Assembly: GCF_947497045.1 (NCBI RefSeq)
Contig: NZ_CANMEU010000004.1
Location: 62,001 to 126,000 of the forward strand
DNA length: 64,000 nt
Origin: an uncultured Tateyamaria sp.
Lineage (GTDB): Bacteria; Pseudomonadota; Alphaproteobacteria; Rhodobacterales; Rhodobacteraceae
Direction of reading: 5' to 3'
Shown in pieces: positions 43,395 to 53,187 of this stretch (within the stretch, counting starts at the first letter, position 1; each line of letters begins with the position of its first letter). The position numbers and the translations under genes are program-made. The notes beneath the pieces were generated by a model that was given only the letters and a program-made list of their open reading frames with translations, did not search any database and was not told the DNA's origin.

Positions 43395-44732
43395 TCATAG
43401 GGCGGCGTAAATCCCGGCCACGCGCTTCACGGCCTCTTCGGGGGGCAACTCTTCGCTTTGCCCCGTACGGCGCGAGGTCAACTCGACCACGCCGTTCTTC
43501 AGCCCGCGCGGCCCCACCGTAATGCGCCATGGCAAACCAATCAGGTCCATAGTGGCGAATTTACCGCCCGCCCGCTCATTGCGATCATCATAAAGCGGTT
43601 CAAGACCAAGGGCGGTGAGGCTTTGATAAAGCGCATCGCACGCGCCATCTGCCTCCGCATCCCCCTGTTTGAGGTTCACGATCCCGCAATGATAGGGGGT
43701 CACGCCCTCGGGCCAGATGATGCCCTTGTCGTCATGGCTGGCTTCGATGATGGCACCAAGCAGGCGGGACACACCAATCCCGTGACTGCCCATATGGACC
43801 GGCACCTGCTTGCCATCGGGGCCCTGCACAACGGCGTTCAAAGCGTCGGAATACTTGGTACCGAAATAGAAGATCTGCCCAACCTCGATGCCGCGCGCCA
43901 CGCGGCGACGTTCTTCGGGGATGGCGTTGAACAACGCCTCATCATGGGTTTCGTCCGTCCGGGCATAGAGGTTCGTGAACTCCTCCATCACACCTGCACA
44001 TTGGGCGTGATCATCATAGTCGATCTCGCGATCCCCAAAGGTCAGATCGGTGACGGCACTGTCATAAAACACCTCGCTCTCGCCCGTTTCGGCCAAAACG
44101 AGGAACTCGTGGGTGTCATCGCCACCAATGGGGCCGGAATCCGCGCGCATCGGGATGGCTTGCAAACCCATGCGCTCGTAGGTGCGCAGATAACTGACCA
44201 GATGGCGGTTATAGGCGTGCAGCGCATCCTCCTTGGTCAGGTCGAAATTATAGCCGTCCTTCATAAAAAACTCGCGGCCGCGCATCACGCCGAAACGGGG
44301 GCGGATCTCGTCGCGGAACTTCCACTGGATCTGGTACATGGTCAGGGGCAGATCCTTGTAACTGCCGACATGGGCGCGGAAGATATCTGTGATCAACTCT
44401 TCGGCTGTGGGGGTGAACAGCATGTCGCGGTCATGGCGATCCTTGAACCGCAGCATCTCGGCACCGTAAGCGTCATAACGCCCACTCTCGCGCCAAAGGT
44501 CGGCGGACTGGATCGTGGGCATCAACATGGGCATATGGCCTGCGCGCTGTTGCTCTTCGTGCACGATATTCTCGACCTTGCGCAGCACTTTGAAACCCAA
44601 AGGCAGCCAGGAATAGATCCCCGCACTCGATTGCTTGATCATGCCCGCACGCAGCATCAGGCGATGGCTGACAATCTGCGCCTCGCTTGGGTTTTCCTTC
44701 AAAACGGGCAGAAAATAACGGCTCAATCGCAA
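43395..44732 (-). CDS. proS: proline-tRNA ligase (short bacterial type)
   Basis: A 445-residue class II synthetase. Motif 1 region [22 protein letters not shown], motif 2 [22 protein letters not shown] and motif 3 [13 protein letters not shown] are present. The editing (INS) domain found in many bacterial ProRS is absent, as usual for alphaproteobacteria. A TTG start at 44732 is proposed because GGGAG lies 8 nt upstream and the protein then begins like its homologues (xRLSRYFLP); TTG 44747 or GTG 44741 are alternatives. Confidence 0.93.
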   Translation of the reverse strand: MRLSRYFLPVLKENPSEAQIVSHRLMLRAGMIKQSSAGIYSWLPLGFKVLRKVENIVHEEQQRAGHMPMLMPTIQSADLWRESGRYDAYGAEMLRFKDRHDRDMLFTPTAEELITDIFRAHVGSYKDLPLTMYQIQWKFRDEIRPRFGVMRGREFFMKDGYNFDLTKEDALHAYNRHLVSYLRTYERMGLQAIPMRADSGPIGGDDTHEFLVLAETGESEVFYDSAVTDLTFGDREIDYDDHAQCAGVMEEFTNLYARTDETHDEALFNAIPEERRRVARGIEVGQIFYFGTKYSDALNAVVQGPDGKQVPVHMGSHGIGVSRLLGAIIEASHDDKGIIWPEGVTPYHCGIVNLKQGDAEADGACDALYQSLTALGLEPLYDDRNERAGGKFATMDLIGLPWRITVGPRGLKNGVVELTSRRTGQSEELPPEEAVKRVAGIYAAL

Positions 44733-44820
44733 GTGATGCACTCCCAAACAGGTTTGAGCCCCTGATTAGGACAAAGCACGGGCATGGGCAACGGCCCTGT
44801 CCCCGTTCCAAATGAATCCA

Positions 44821-44852
44821 GGCGGAGACGCGGCAGCGACGGGGCGAAGCCC
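44821..44852. repeat. dispersed palindromic intergenic element, diverged copy 3
   Basis: GGCGGAGACGCGGCAGCGACGG followed by GGGGCGAAGCCCC. It matches the order of elements in copies at 7566 and 14421 (GAG-TCGCG, GCGAC, then a GGGGC...GCCCC hairpin) with several changes. Immediately afterwards GTGCGCGTC is shared with the structured element at 48962-49038. Confidence 0.55.
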
Positions 44853-44967
44853 CAAACCAAAAGCGTGCGCGTCAGTGCCCCGCAAGGTCACGCCCGACCG
44901 CGCAGGGGACTTGCAGCGCGGGACAAAACACCGCATCTGTCACATCAACCAACCATTCGAGGCGTCC

Positions 44968-46047
44968 ATGTCCCTGCCCGTCAGTGATCAGTTCAAATAT
45001 TGGGGGATCGCGGCTGCGATCTTTTTCGTCCTGCTTTATGCGCTTGGCGACCAGCTTTTGCCGTTCTTTCTGGGGGCGGCGATTGCCTATTTCCTCGATC
45101 CTGTCGCGGATTGGCTCGAAAGCCGGGGATGCAGCAGGGCGCTGGCCACGGCCATCATCACCATCTCGGCCATCATCGTCTTTGTGGTGCTGGCCTTGCT
45201 GGTGATCCCGACGCTGGTGCAGCAGGCGGTGCAACTTTTCAATGCCGCACCTACCCTTGCGCGCAACTTTGGCACTTTCCTGTCCGAGCAATTCCCCAGC
45301 CTTCTCGATGAAGGCTCGACCGTGCGCCAATCACTGAACTCCATCGGACAGACCATTTCGGAACGCGGCGGGCAATTGCTCAACTCGGCGCTCACGTCGG
45401 CCGCCGGACTGTTCAACATGGTCGTGCTGTTTGTGATCGTCCCTGTGGTCGCCGTTTACCTGCTGCTGGATTGGGACCGGATGATTGCACGGGTCGACAC
45501 CTTGCTGCCACTGGATCACGCCCCGACCGTGCGCCGCCTCGCCTCGGATGTCGACGCGACACTTGCCGGGTTCATCCGGGGCATGGGCACAGTCTGCCTG
45601 ATCCTGGGCAGCTATTACGCCATTGCCCTGATGCTGGTGGGGCTGCAATTCGGGCTGGTCGTGGGCTTTGTCGCCGGGCTGCTGACCTTTATTCCGTATG
45701 TCGGCGCGCTTGTGGGCGGGGCGCTCGCCATTGGTCTGGCCATGTTCCAGTTCTGGGGCGAATGGCAATGGATTGCCGCCGTCGCAGGGGTTTTCATGGT
45801 GGGGCAAGTGATCGAAGGCAACGTGCTGACCCCCAAACTGGTGGGGGAAAGCGTCGGCTTACACCCTGTCTGGCTGATCCTTGCGCTGTCGGTTTTTGGT
45901 GCGCTCTTTGGTTTTGTGGGGATGCTGGTGGCCGTGCCGGTCGCTGCCTCTTTGGGGGTCATCGTGCGCTTTGTGATCGAGCAGTACAGAGAGAGCCGCC
46001 TCTATCAGGGCACCTCGGCGCAGACCGACACACCGCCCGAGGATTGA
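44968..46047 (+). CDS. AI-2E/PerM family membrane protein
   Basis: A 359-residue protein with about eight hydrophobic segments, starting YWGIAAAIFFVLLYALG. The family block VVGFVAGLLTFIPYVGALVG and the C-terminal FGFVGMLVAVPVAASLGV are clear. Members are proposed transporters (AI-2 export in one case), mostly of unknown substrate. ATG at 44968 follows GAGGCGTCC; the longer frame from 44812 runs through a repeat element. The next gene follows 3 bp later. Confidence 0.88.
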   Translation: MSLPVSDQFKYWGIAAAIFFVLLYALGDQLLPFFLGAAIAYFLDPVADWLESRGCSRALATAIITISAIIVFVVLALLVIPTLVQQAVQLFNAAPTLARNFGTFLSEQFPSLLDEGSTVRQSLNSIGQTISERGGQLLNSALTSAAGLFNMVVLFVIVPVVAVYLLLDWDRMIARVDTLLPLDHAPTVRRLASDVDATLAGFIRGMGTVCLILGSYYAIALMLVGLQFGLVVGFVAGLLTFIPYVGALVGGALAIGLAMFQFWGEWQWIAAVAGVFMVGQVIEGNVLTPKLVGESVGLHPVWLILALSVFGALFGFVGMLVAVPVAASLGVIVRFVIEQYRESRLYQGTSAQTDTPPED

Positions 46048-46050
46048 CAC

Positions 46051-46734
46051 GTGGCCGAACAGCTTGGACTGAACCTGCCCGCGCGCACAGCCCTTGGGCG
46101 GGACGACTTTATGGTCGCGCCCTCCAACGCGGTGGCGGTCGCCATGATCGACAGATGGGCCGCATGGGCCCCACCCAAACTGGTGCTCACCGGGCCAGCC
46201 GGGTCAGGCAAAACCCACCTGACCCATGTCTGGGCGTCCGATGCAGGCGCGCAGATCATCGCAGCACGCGACCTGACCGACACTTCCGTGCTCAGCCTCG
46301 CGGACGCCCCCCTCGCGGTCGAGGACGTGGACGAGATTGCCACGAACCCGGACGCCCAAACCGCCCTGTTCCACCTGCACAACGCGCTGCAAAGTGCGGG
46401 CCAGCCCCTGTTGATGACCGGTAAACTGGCTCCTGCCCTGTGGCAGCTGACCTTGCCTGACCTGCAAAGCCGGGTGGATGCCGCGGGCCATGCCGTCCTT
46501 GACGCACCCGATGATCGCCTGCTTGCGGCGGTGACGGCCAAGCTATTCGCGGATCGGCAATTGAACCCGCGCCCCGACGTGATCCCCTATCTCGTCACCC
46601 ATATGGAGCGCAGCTTTGACGCCGCGCGCGATATCGTGGCCCGCCTAGATGCCACGAGCCTTGCGCGCAAAAAGGCCGTCACACGAGCCCTCGCGGCTGA
46701 GTTGCTGGACAAAGCGGCGGAGTCTGAGGGATAA
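46051..46734 (+). CDS. hdaA: DnaA-related chromosomal replication regulator HdaA
   Basis: A 227-residue AAA+ protein lacking the DnaA DNA-binding domain. Walker A is TGPAGSGKTH (about 47-56), Walker B is VEDVDEI, and the C-terminal lid has VTHMERSFDAARDIVARLD. The N-terminal QLGLNLP fits the clamp-binding motif (QxxLxLP) used by Hda to bind the beta clamp and stimulate DnaA-ATP hydrolysis. A GTG start lies 3 bp after the upstream stop. Confidence 0.92.
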   Translation: MAEQLGLNLPARTALGRDDFMVAPSNAVAVAMIDRWAAWAPPKLVLTGPAGSGKTHLTHVWASDAGAQIIAARDLTDTSVLSLADAPLAVEDVDEIATNPDAQTALFHLHNALQSAGQPLLMTGKLAPALWQLTLPDLQSRVDAAGHAVLDAPDDRLLAAVTAKLFADRQLNPRPDVIPYLVTHMERSFDAARDIVARLDATSLARKKAVTRALAAELLDKAAESEG

Positions 46735-46774
46735 CCGTCACTCAATCTTCACACCCGATCGGCATAAGCCCCGC

Positions 46775-48943
46775 ATGACAAACGCAGATTTCCTGTCCTC
46801 GCCGTTCCCCGACCCCATTGAGCTGCCTGACATCGACACCGATGGACCGGGGCGGTTCTTCAACCGGGAACTGAGCTGGCTCAGCTTCAACTGGCGGGTG
46901 CTGGAAGAGGCGGAAAACCCCCGCGTGCCGCTGCTGGAACGGCTGCGGTTCCTGTCGATTTCAGCTGGAAACCTCGACGAATTTTACACCGTCCGGGTCG
47001 CGGGTCTGCGCGAATTGGCGATTGCGGGCAACACCACCCCTGCCGCTGACGGGCTGACCCCTGCCGAACAACTTGTGCTCATCAACGAGAACGCGCGCAA
47101 CCTGCTGATGGCGCAGCAACGCGCGCTGGTTACCTTGCACGACGCGATGGAGGCGCACGAGATTTCGGTTCTGCGCCGCAATGAACTGACCGACGAAGAC
47201 ATCGCCTTTCTCGAAGATGTGTTTCTGTCGCAAGTGTTTGCGGTCCTCTCTCCGCTGGCCATCGACCCTGCACACCCGTTCCCGTTCATCCCCAACACCG
47301 GCTACGCGCTCGCCCTCCAGATGGAGCGGACGTCAGATAAACGCTCGCTTCAGGCGCTGCTGCCGATCCCCGCCCAGATCGACCGGTTCATCGCATTGCC
47401 CGGCCCCGGCCACCGCTTTCTGCCACTTGAGGAATTGCTGATCCTCAACATCCCCAGCCTGTTCCCCGGCTACAAACTCAAGGATCACTTTGAGTTCCGG
47501 GTGCTGCGCGACAGCGATCTTGAGGTCGAGGAAGAGGCCGAAGACCTTGTGCGCGAATTCGAAGTCGCCCTGAAACGGCGACGGCGCGGCGAGGTTGTGC
47601 GGCTGACCCATTCCGCAGGCGCACCCGAAGCGCTCAAGGCCGTGATCATGGAAGAACTCGGCGTCAGCTTGGCCGAAGTGGTCGAAGTCGACGGTATGAT
47701 CGGCCTGTCTGACCTCAGCGAGTTGGTGCTGGATGACCGCCCCGACCTGCTGTGGCCCTCGTTCACACCGCGCGTGCCAGAACGGGTCACCGACTTTGAC
47801 GGCGACATGCTGGCCGCCATCCGCCAAAAGGACATGCTGCTGCACCACCCTTACGAGACGTTCGATATGGTGGTGCGCTTTCTGCAACAGGCCGCGCGCG
47901 ACCCCAAGGTCGTGGCGATCAAACAGACGCTTTATCGCACCTCGAAGAAATCCCCCATCGTCGAGGCACTGTGCGAAGCCGCCGAAGACGGCAAATCCGT
48001 CACCGCACTTGTCGAGCTCAAGGCCCGCTTTGACGAGGCCGCAAATATCCGCCAATCCCGCCGTCTGGAACGCGCGGGCGCGCATGTGGTCTACGGCTTT
48101 CTGGACCTCAAAACCCATGCCAAGATCAGCACTGTGGTGCGCCGCGAGGGCAAGACGCTGGTGACCTACACCCATTACGGCACCGGCAATTATCACCCGA
48201 TCACCGCGCGCATCTACACGGACGTGTCGCTGTTCACATGTGACGCAAAACTTGGGCGTGACGCGACCAAAGTGTTCAACTATCTGTCGGGCTATGCCCC
48301 GCCCGAGGGGCTGAACAACCTCGCCATTTCGCCCACCACACTCAAACCGCGCCTGCTGGAAATGATCGCCGCCGAGGCGGACCATGCACGCGCAGGCAAA
48401 CCCGCAGTGATCTGGGCCAAGATGAACTCGATCATCGACGATGAGGTGATCGACGCCCTTTATGCCGCCGGACAGGCGGGCGTGAAAATCAGCCTCGTGG
48501 TACGCGGTATTTGCGGGCTTCGCCCCGGGATCAAGGGGTTTTCGGACAACATCCGGGTGAAATCCATCGTCGGTCGTTTCCTCGAACACTCGCGCATCGT
48601 GTGTTTCGGCAACGGGCACGACCTGCCCTCAAAAAAGGCGCGGGTGTTCATTTCGTCTGCCGACTGGATGGGGCGCAACCTGAACCGGCGCGTCGAGACG
48701 CTGATCGAGATCGAAAACGCGACCGTCAAGGCACAGATTGTGAGCCAAGTCATGGCCGCAAACCTCGCGGATGTGGCCCAAAGCTGGGTGATGGCCCCGG
48801 ATGGCACCTTCACCCGGCCAGACGTGCCCGAGGGTACATTCGCGTTCAACTGTCACCGTTTCTTTATGGAAAATCCGTCGCTTTCGGGCCGTGGATCGGC
48901 GGGGGCGTCGGACGTGCCCAAACTCACCCATACCGAAGATTAA
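46775..48943 (+). CDS. ppk1: polyphosphate kinase 1
   Basis: A 722-residue enzyme that polymerises ATP gamma-phosphate into polyphosphate. N-terminal domain FFNRELSWLSFNWRVLEEA, head domain, then two phospholipase D-like domains; autophosphorylated histidine in the THYGTGNYHPITARIYTD block and a second conserved LKTHAK block. ATG at 46775 replaces a longer frame from 46649 that overlaps hdaA. It is followed by ppx, giving the usual polyP turnover pair. Confidence 0.96.
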   Translation: MTNADFLSSPFPDPIELPDIDTDGPGRFFNRELSWLSFNWRVLEEAENPRVPLLERLRFLSISAGNLDEFYTVRVAGLRELAIAGNTTPAADGLTPAEQLVLINENARNLLMAQQRALVTLHDAMEAHEISVLRRNELTDEDIAFLEDVFLSQVFAVLSPLAIDPAHPFPFIPNTGYALALQMERTSDKRSLQALLPIPAQIDRFIALPGPGHRFLPLEELLILNIPSLFPGYKLKDHFEFRVLRDSDLEVEEEAEDLVREFEVALKRRRRGEVVRLTHSAGAPEALKAVIMEELGVSLAEVVEVDGMIGLSDLSELVLDDRPDLLWPSFTPRVPERVTDFDGDMLAAIRQKDMLLHHPYETFDMVVRFLQQAARDPKVVAIKQTLYRTSKKSPIVEALCEAAEDGKSVTALVELKARFDEAANIRQSRRLERAGAHVVYGFLDLKTHAKISTVVRREGKTLVTYTHYGTGNYHPITARIYTDVSLFTCDAKLGRDATKVFNYLSGYAPPEGLNNLAISPTTLKPRLLEMIAAEADHARAGKPAVIWAKMNSIIDDEVIDALYAAGQAGVKISLVVRGICGLRPGIKGFSDNIRVKSIVGRFLEHSRIVCFGNGHDLPSKKARVFISSADWMGRNLNRRVETLIEIENATVKAQIVSQVMAANLADVAQSWVMAPDGTFTRPDVPEGTFAFNCHRFFMENPSLSGRGSAGASDVPKLTHTED

Positions 48944-48961
48944 GGGCGCAGCCCCAAGGGT

Positions 48962-49038
48962 CGGTGGGTGCGCGTCTTTCGGCAACGCCGAAACAGAGCC
49001 ACCTGCCGGCACGAAGCCGCATTGACGCACACCCACCG
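48962..49038. repeat. structured palindromic element between ppk and ppx
   Basis: Outer arms CGGTGGGTGCGCGTC (48962-48976) and GACGCACACCCACCG (49024-49038) pair over 15 positions with one mismatch. Inside lies a perfect 7-bp hairpin TTTCGGC-AAC-GCCGAAA (48977-48993) and a TGCCGGCA palindrome (from 49004), so a three-way junction is possible. The preceding GGGC-GCA-GCCC hairpin resembles parts of the dispersed elements. Confidence 0.65.
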
Positions 49039-49080
49039 CTGGTCCATCACTGACGCAAGGACATGCACCACGGGGGGTCC

Positions 49081-50628
49081 ATGAACGCTTTGGTCGAGAC
49101 ACATGCCGAGGGGGGCCTCTTTGGGCGCGCCCTGTTCGAAGACCCGTCTGCGCGCGCATTGGCCCGCGTCGGGGTGGTCGATGTCGGATCAAACTCGGTC
49201 CGGCTGGTGGTATTCAACGGCGCAGCGCGGTCGCCTGCCTACTTCTACAACGAAAAGATCATGTGCGCCCTGGGTGCGGGCCTGTCCGACACCGGGCACC
49301 TCAATCCCGAAGGGCGCGTGCGGGCGCTGAACGCCTTGCGCCGCTTTCAACGCCTCGCCGAAGGGATGGGCCTGCCCGACCTCACCGTGGTGGCCACCGC
49401 TGCCGTGCGTGACGCCAGCGACGGACCCGCATTCTGCGCTGACGTGATGCGCGAAACCGGACTGTATGTGCGCACCATCGACGGGCGCGAAGAGGCACGG
49501 CTGTCGGCCCAGGGCGTGCTTCTGGGCTGGCCGGGGTCTTATGGGCTTGTCTGCGACATTGGTGGATCGTCCATGGAACTGGCCGAAATCTCGGGCGGGA
49601 TCGTGGGGCGGCGCGAAACTTCTGACCTTGGTCCGCTCAAGCTGCAAACCCTGAAAGGCGGTAAAAAGGCCCGCACCGCGCATATCAAGGCGACGATGCA
49701 ACGGCTTCAGACCGAGATGGGTGTGCAACGCGACCGTTTGTTTCTGGTGGGTGGATCATGGCGCGCCATTGCGCGGGTCGACATGCACAGGCGCGGCTAT
49801 CCGCTGCACGTGCTGCACGAGTACCGCATGTCCCCCAAATCCGTGCGCCAAACCGCGAAATTCATCGCCGCACATCCAGACCACGAATCCCTGCGCGGCA
49901 TCTGCGGTATTTCATCGACGCGCATGGCGCTCGTGCCCCTCGCTGCCGAGGTGCTGACGCGACTGGTCAAATCCTTCAGCCCCAAGGACATTGCCGTCTC
50001 CAGCTACGGCATCCGCGAGGGGATGCTTTACGAACAAATGCCCCAACGCCTGCGCGACCGCGACCCCCTGATCGAAGCCTGCCGCTTTGCCGAGGCCAAG
50101 GACGCGCGCGTGCCCGGCTTTGGCAAGCTGCTTTATCAATTCATCGAACCGCTGTTCAAATCAGCACCCTTCCACCGCAAACGGCTGATCAAGGCCGCCT
50201 GCCTGCTGCATGACGTCAGCTGGCGCGCCCATCCCGATTACCGCGCGGAGGTTTGTTTCGACAACGCCACGCGGGCCAATCTGGGCGGGTTGAAACACTC
50301 CGAACGTATCTTTCTGGGCCTGTCGCTGCTGCATCGATATACCAACAAGCGCGAGGGAACCCATTTTGAAAACCTCTATGATCTGATCGACGAAAAGACC
50401 CAGAAAGACGCCGAAATCATGGGCAAGGCCATGCGGTTCGGCGCGATGCTGTGGATGGAGAAGGACGCAGAGCGGGGTGAATTCCGCTGGTTCCCGAAAA
50501 AGAAAATCCTCGAACTGCACCTGACAGCCGAGGCCATGCCGCTCTTTGGTGAGGTTGCCGAGGCGCGGCTCAATTCACTTGCAGCTTCGCTTGAGGCACA
50601 GGTGCTGATCAAACAGCGCCGCCGCTAG
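49081..50628 (+). CDS. ppx: exopolyphosphatase (Ppx/GppA family)
   Basis: A 515-residue ASKHA-fold phosphatase that removes terminal phosphates from polyP or pppGpp. Phosphate-binding loops VVDVGSNSVRLVVF and VCDIGGSSMELAEI are visible, followed by a C-terminal HD-like helical domain (AACLLHDVSWRAHPDYR). ATG at 49081 follows GGGGGGTCC; an upstream in-frame ATG at 49063 is less well supported. Downstream of ppk and the palindromic element. Confidence 0.92.
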   Translation: MNALVETHAEGGLFGRALFEDPSARALARVGVVDVGSNSVRLVVFNGAARSPAYFYNEKIMCALGAGLSDTGHLNPEGRVRALNALRRFQRLAEGMGLPDLTVVATAAVRDASDGPAFCADVMRETGLYVRTIDGREEARLSAQGVLLGWPGSYGLVCDIGGSSMELAEISGGIVGRRETSDLGPLKLQTLKGGKKARTAHIKATMQRLQTEMGVQRDRLFLVGGSWRAIARVDMHRRGYPLHVLHEYRMSPKSVRQTAKFIAAHPDHESLRGICGISSTRMALVPLAAEVLTRLVKSFSPKDIAVSSYGIREGMLYEQMPQRLRDRDPLIEACRFAEAKDARVPGFGKLLYQFIEPLFKSAPFHRKRLIKAACLLHDVSWRAHPDYRAEVCFDNATRANLGGLKHSERIFLGLSLLHRYTNKREGTHFENLYDLIDEKTQKDAEIMGKAMRFGAMLWMEKDAERGEFRWFPKKKILELHLTAEAMPLFGEVAEARLNSLAASLEAQVLIKQRRR

Positions 50629-50975
50629 ATTTCGATCTGTTCTTCTGGGTCAACCGGAGGCTCGACGGGCGGTTTGCGCCGAATGATGATGTCTCCGTTG
50701 TCGAGCATTTCGGGCACCTCATAAACGCTCCAGTCCTGCACATCCTCAAGCAAATCGCGCAAACCCGGGCCCATTTGCCGCATGAAACCTTGCAGGGACG
50801 GGCCAAATTCCTCGGCCAGCCCTTGCAGGTCCTCAAGCGCAGGCTCCATCTCGCGCCTGAGCCCTTCCATAAGCATCTGCGCGCCCCGCTCCATCAGGGA
50901 GGGGCCAGACTCCGCGTCCTGCGCCATCGCAGGGGTGGCACCGATCAGGCAAAGGGAAAGGATCACGTGTTTCAT
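50625..50975 (-). CDS. small secreted acidic protein of unknown function
   Basis: A 116-residue protein with a signal peptide (MKHVILSLCLIGATPAMAQ). The mature part is acidic and helical (ALEDLQGLAEEFGPSLQGFMRQMG), then SVYEVPEMLDNGDIIIRRK and a Pro-rich end. Homologues in this group are often mislabelled as AAA+ ATPases; no ATPase motif is present. The start is MKH at 50975. It overlaps the ppx end by 4 bp, convergently. Confidence 0.72.
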   Translation of the reverse strand: MKHVILSLCLIGATPAMAQDAESGPSLMERGAQMLMEGLRREMEPALEDLQGLAEEFGPSLQGFMRQMGPGLRDLLEDVQDWSVYEVPEMLDNGDIIIRRKPPVEPPVDPEEQIEI

Positions 50976-50992
50976 ACACCCAATATGGGGTC

Positions 50993-51994
50993 TCACAGAT
51001 CAATATCCAAGCTGACGGGAAAGTGGTCCGAGGCCAGAACAAGCGCGTCGCGCAATGCGGGCTGCGCCCAGCACTCCGGATCATCAAGCGGGTGCCAGAT
51101 GCGCCAGCAGGGTCCGCGCGCCGCCAGATCGGGGGACACCATGATGTAGTCAAGCAAGGCCTGCAAAAACCGCTGTTCCGGCCTGATCCAGAACCGCGCT
51201 GTCGTGGGTGTGGCCCCAAGGCGGCGCTGCAAGCCAAGACGTGCGTGCGGATCAAACAGCGCACGATCCTCATGGCCCAGAATGATCTCGACCGACGAGC
51301 GGCCAAACAGGTCCTCATATTCATCCAGACCGGGGCCATCATTCAGGTCCCCCATCACCATGAGCGGCGTACCCGCCACCAGATGAGCCTCCACCCGCGC
51401 CCGCAGCCAGATCGCCTGAGCCAATTGCTTGCGCCGATTGGCGATGGAAATGCGCATGACCTCATCACGATTGCGCGCGCCATGCGGGGCCTTGGATTTC
51501 AGATGCGCGCCAATGATATGCAGGTCAACGCCCGAGGCCGTTTTGATCGCCAGCTCCAGCGGCGGTTTGGAAAAGACCACCGAATCCTCGGTTGCATCCA
51601 CATCCAGATCGATTTTGTACGTGGCATCAAAGCGGGGGGCACCAGTGTGATCCTGCGGGTCATGGCGCGCGTTGAGGTGGTCAGGGTCATAAAGCAACGC
51701 AATCTCCTGCTGCGTCTCATTCACAAACCCGACCACCGCGCGCCGCGCCCGGATACCGGCATGGGCCGCGAACCGTTCCAGTGCAGCACATGTGTCGCGT
51801 TTGCGGCTGCCATCCGGGGCTTCGATCACCATTACGGCATCCGCATCAAGCGCACGAAAGACGCTCACCAACGCGGCTGTTTGCGCCGCCCGCGTCACCT
51901 CATAGCGCGCCGACCAGCCATCATCATCCAGCAACGCGCCCGCATCATCGAACAGGGCATTCATCCACTCGATATTGTAGGTGGCGATCCGCAT
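50993..51994 (-). CDS. endonuclease/exonuclease/phosphatase (EEP) family protein
   Basis: A 333-residue EEP-fold hydrolase without a signal peptide. The family motifs are RIATYNIEWMN (Asn), VIEAPDG (Glu), IIGAHLKSK (His), MGDLNDGPG (Asp/Asn) and SDHFPVSLDIDL (Asp-His). Substrate could be DNA, RNA or a phosphoester lipid. ATG at 51994 overlaps the upstream J-domain gene stop (TGATG). The frame extending to 52132 is inside that gene. Confidence 0.83.
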   Translation of the reverse strand: MRIATYNIEWMNALFDDAGALLDDDGWSARYEVTRAAQTAALVSVFRALDADAVMVIEAPDGSRKRDTCAALERFAAHAGIRARRAVVGFVNETQQEIALLYDPDHLNARHDPQDHTGAPRFDATYKIDLDVDATEDSVVFSKPPLELAIKTASGVDLHIIGAHLKSKAPHGARNRDEVMRISIANRRKQLAQAIWLRARVEAHLVAGTPLMVMGDLNDGPGLDEYEDLFGRSSVEIILGHEDRALFDPHARLGLQRRLGATPTTARFWIRPEQRFLQALLDYIMVSPDLAARGPCWRIWHPLDDPECWAQPALRDALVLASDHFPVSLDIDL

Positions 51995-52674
51995 CAGCCG
52001 TAACTGGCGCGGATGTCTTCCCATGCGCGGTTGATGTCGATCATACGTTTTTCGGCCAGACGCACCGCCTCTTCGGGAACGCCCCGCGCCATCATCGCAT
52101 CGGGGTGGTTTTCGCGCACCAGCTTGCGCCATGTGGCGCGCATATCCTCCAGCGACATGTCGGGCTGGACGCCCAGAACCGTGTAGGGATCAGGCACCGC
52201 GTCAGGCACAAACCGCGCCCGCAATCCCTGAAAGTCCGTGTCGGAAATCGCAAATATATGCGCCACTTCCTCAAGGAAGGCATCCTCGTTCGGGTGATAA
52301 AACCCGTCCGCCATCGCGATATGAAACAGCCCCTCCAAAAGATCAGTCAGGGTCTCGGGTTCGGCGGAAAACATGGCGTGGATGCGGGTTGCGTATTCCT
52401 CAAACCCCGCCACATCCTGTCGGGCGAGGTTGAACACACGGGCCGCGCCTGCCTCGTCCTGGGCTGCGATATGAAACACCTCGCGAAAGGCGGTCACCTC
52501 GTCGCGGGTGACCTGCCCGTCAGCCTTGGCCATCTTGGCCCCAAGCGCGATCACCGCAATCGCAAAGGCCACGCTGCGTTCGGGCGGCGCGCGCAATTTG
52601 TCGAACACGGCCGCCAGCCCCTCGCCCATAGACAAGGCGGCAATGGCATCGGATATGCGGGACCAAAGAGACAT
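51994..52674 (-). CDS. TerB-like and J-domain protein (DjlA type)
   Basis: A 226-residue protein. An N-terminal TerB-like helical domain (AIAVIALGAKMAKADGQVTRDEVTAFREVF) is followed by a J-domain at the C-terminus, DPYTVLGVQPDMSLEDMRATW with the HPD motif in RENHPDAMM. It should act as a DnaK co-chaperone. Unlike enterobacterial DjlA, no N-terminal membrane anchor is seen. ATG at 52674; an upstream TTG at 52683 is possible. Coupled to the EEP gene. Confidence 0.85.
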   Translation of the reverse strand: MSLWSRISDAIAALSMGEGLAAVFDKLRAPPERSVAFAIAVIALGAKMAKADGQVTRDEVTAFREVFHIAAQDEAGAARVFNLARQDVAGFEEYATRIHAMFSAEPETLTDLLEGLFHIAMADGFYHPNEDAFLEEVAHIFAISDTDFQGLRARFVPDAVPDPYTVLGVQPDMSLEDMRATWRKLVRENHPDAMMARGVPEEAVRLAEKRMIDINRAWEDIRASYG

Positions 52675-52683
52675 CGGCGTCAA

Positions 52684-53187
52684 CTATACGGTATTGGCCG
52701 GCGATGTTGTAGCGTCCGTGGAACGCCCCAGCATCTTTTGCATCAGGATCAGGTCAAGCCACTGCCCCGCCTTGCGCCCGACCTGCGGCATGCACGCAAC
52801 CTGTTCAAAACCGGAACGGGCGTGAAAGTCCGCAGCGCGGGGGTTGGCCCCGCTGATGGCTGCGACCATGACATGCACACCCTGGGTTCGGGCCGTGTCG
52901 ATCAGCGCCTGCATCAAGGCCCGCCCCTGCCCTTTGCCGCGCGCATCTGGGGCCAGAAAAATGCTGTGCTCGACGGTGTGAGCATAGCCGGGACCGGGCC
53001 GGAACGGGCCGAAGGTGGCAAAGCCCTGCGCGTCCGGCAGGACCAGAACAGGGCCCTTGGTGATCATGGCGGCCATCTCGACACGGGTTTTGGGGGTCGT
53101 GGTAAACGTCGCAAGTGTGTCGGTGATGATGGTGTTCCACAGATCAGCGATCCATTGGGCATCGTCTGACGTCGCAGGCTTGATCAC
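52684..53187 (-). CDS. GNAT acetyltransferase, phosphinothricin acetyltransferase-like
   Basis: A 167-residue acetyltransferase with HSIFLAPDARGKGQGRALMQAL (acetyl-CoA loop) and GANPRAADFHARSGFEQV. The arrangement and NTIITDTLATF start resemble the Pat/Bar group that acetylates amino-acid analogues, but the substrate is not known. A GTG start overlaps the upstream VOC gene stop (GTGA). Confidence 0.83.
   Translation of the reverse strand: MIKPATSDDAQWIADLWNTIITDTLATFTTTPKTRVEMAAMITKGPVLVLPDAQGFATFGPFRPGPGYAHTVEHSIFLAPDARGKGQGRALMQALIDTARTQGVHVMVAAISGANPRAADFHARSGFEQVACMPQVGRKAGQWLDLILMQKMLGRSTDATTSPANTV

Noticed and set aside
43458-44765. 435-codon plus-strand frame opposite proS
   Set aside because: Antisense shadow of ProRS.
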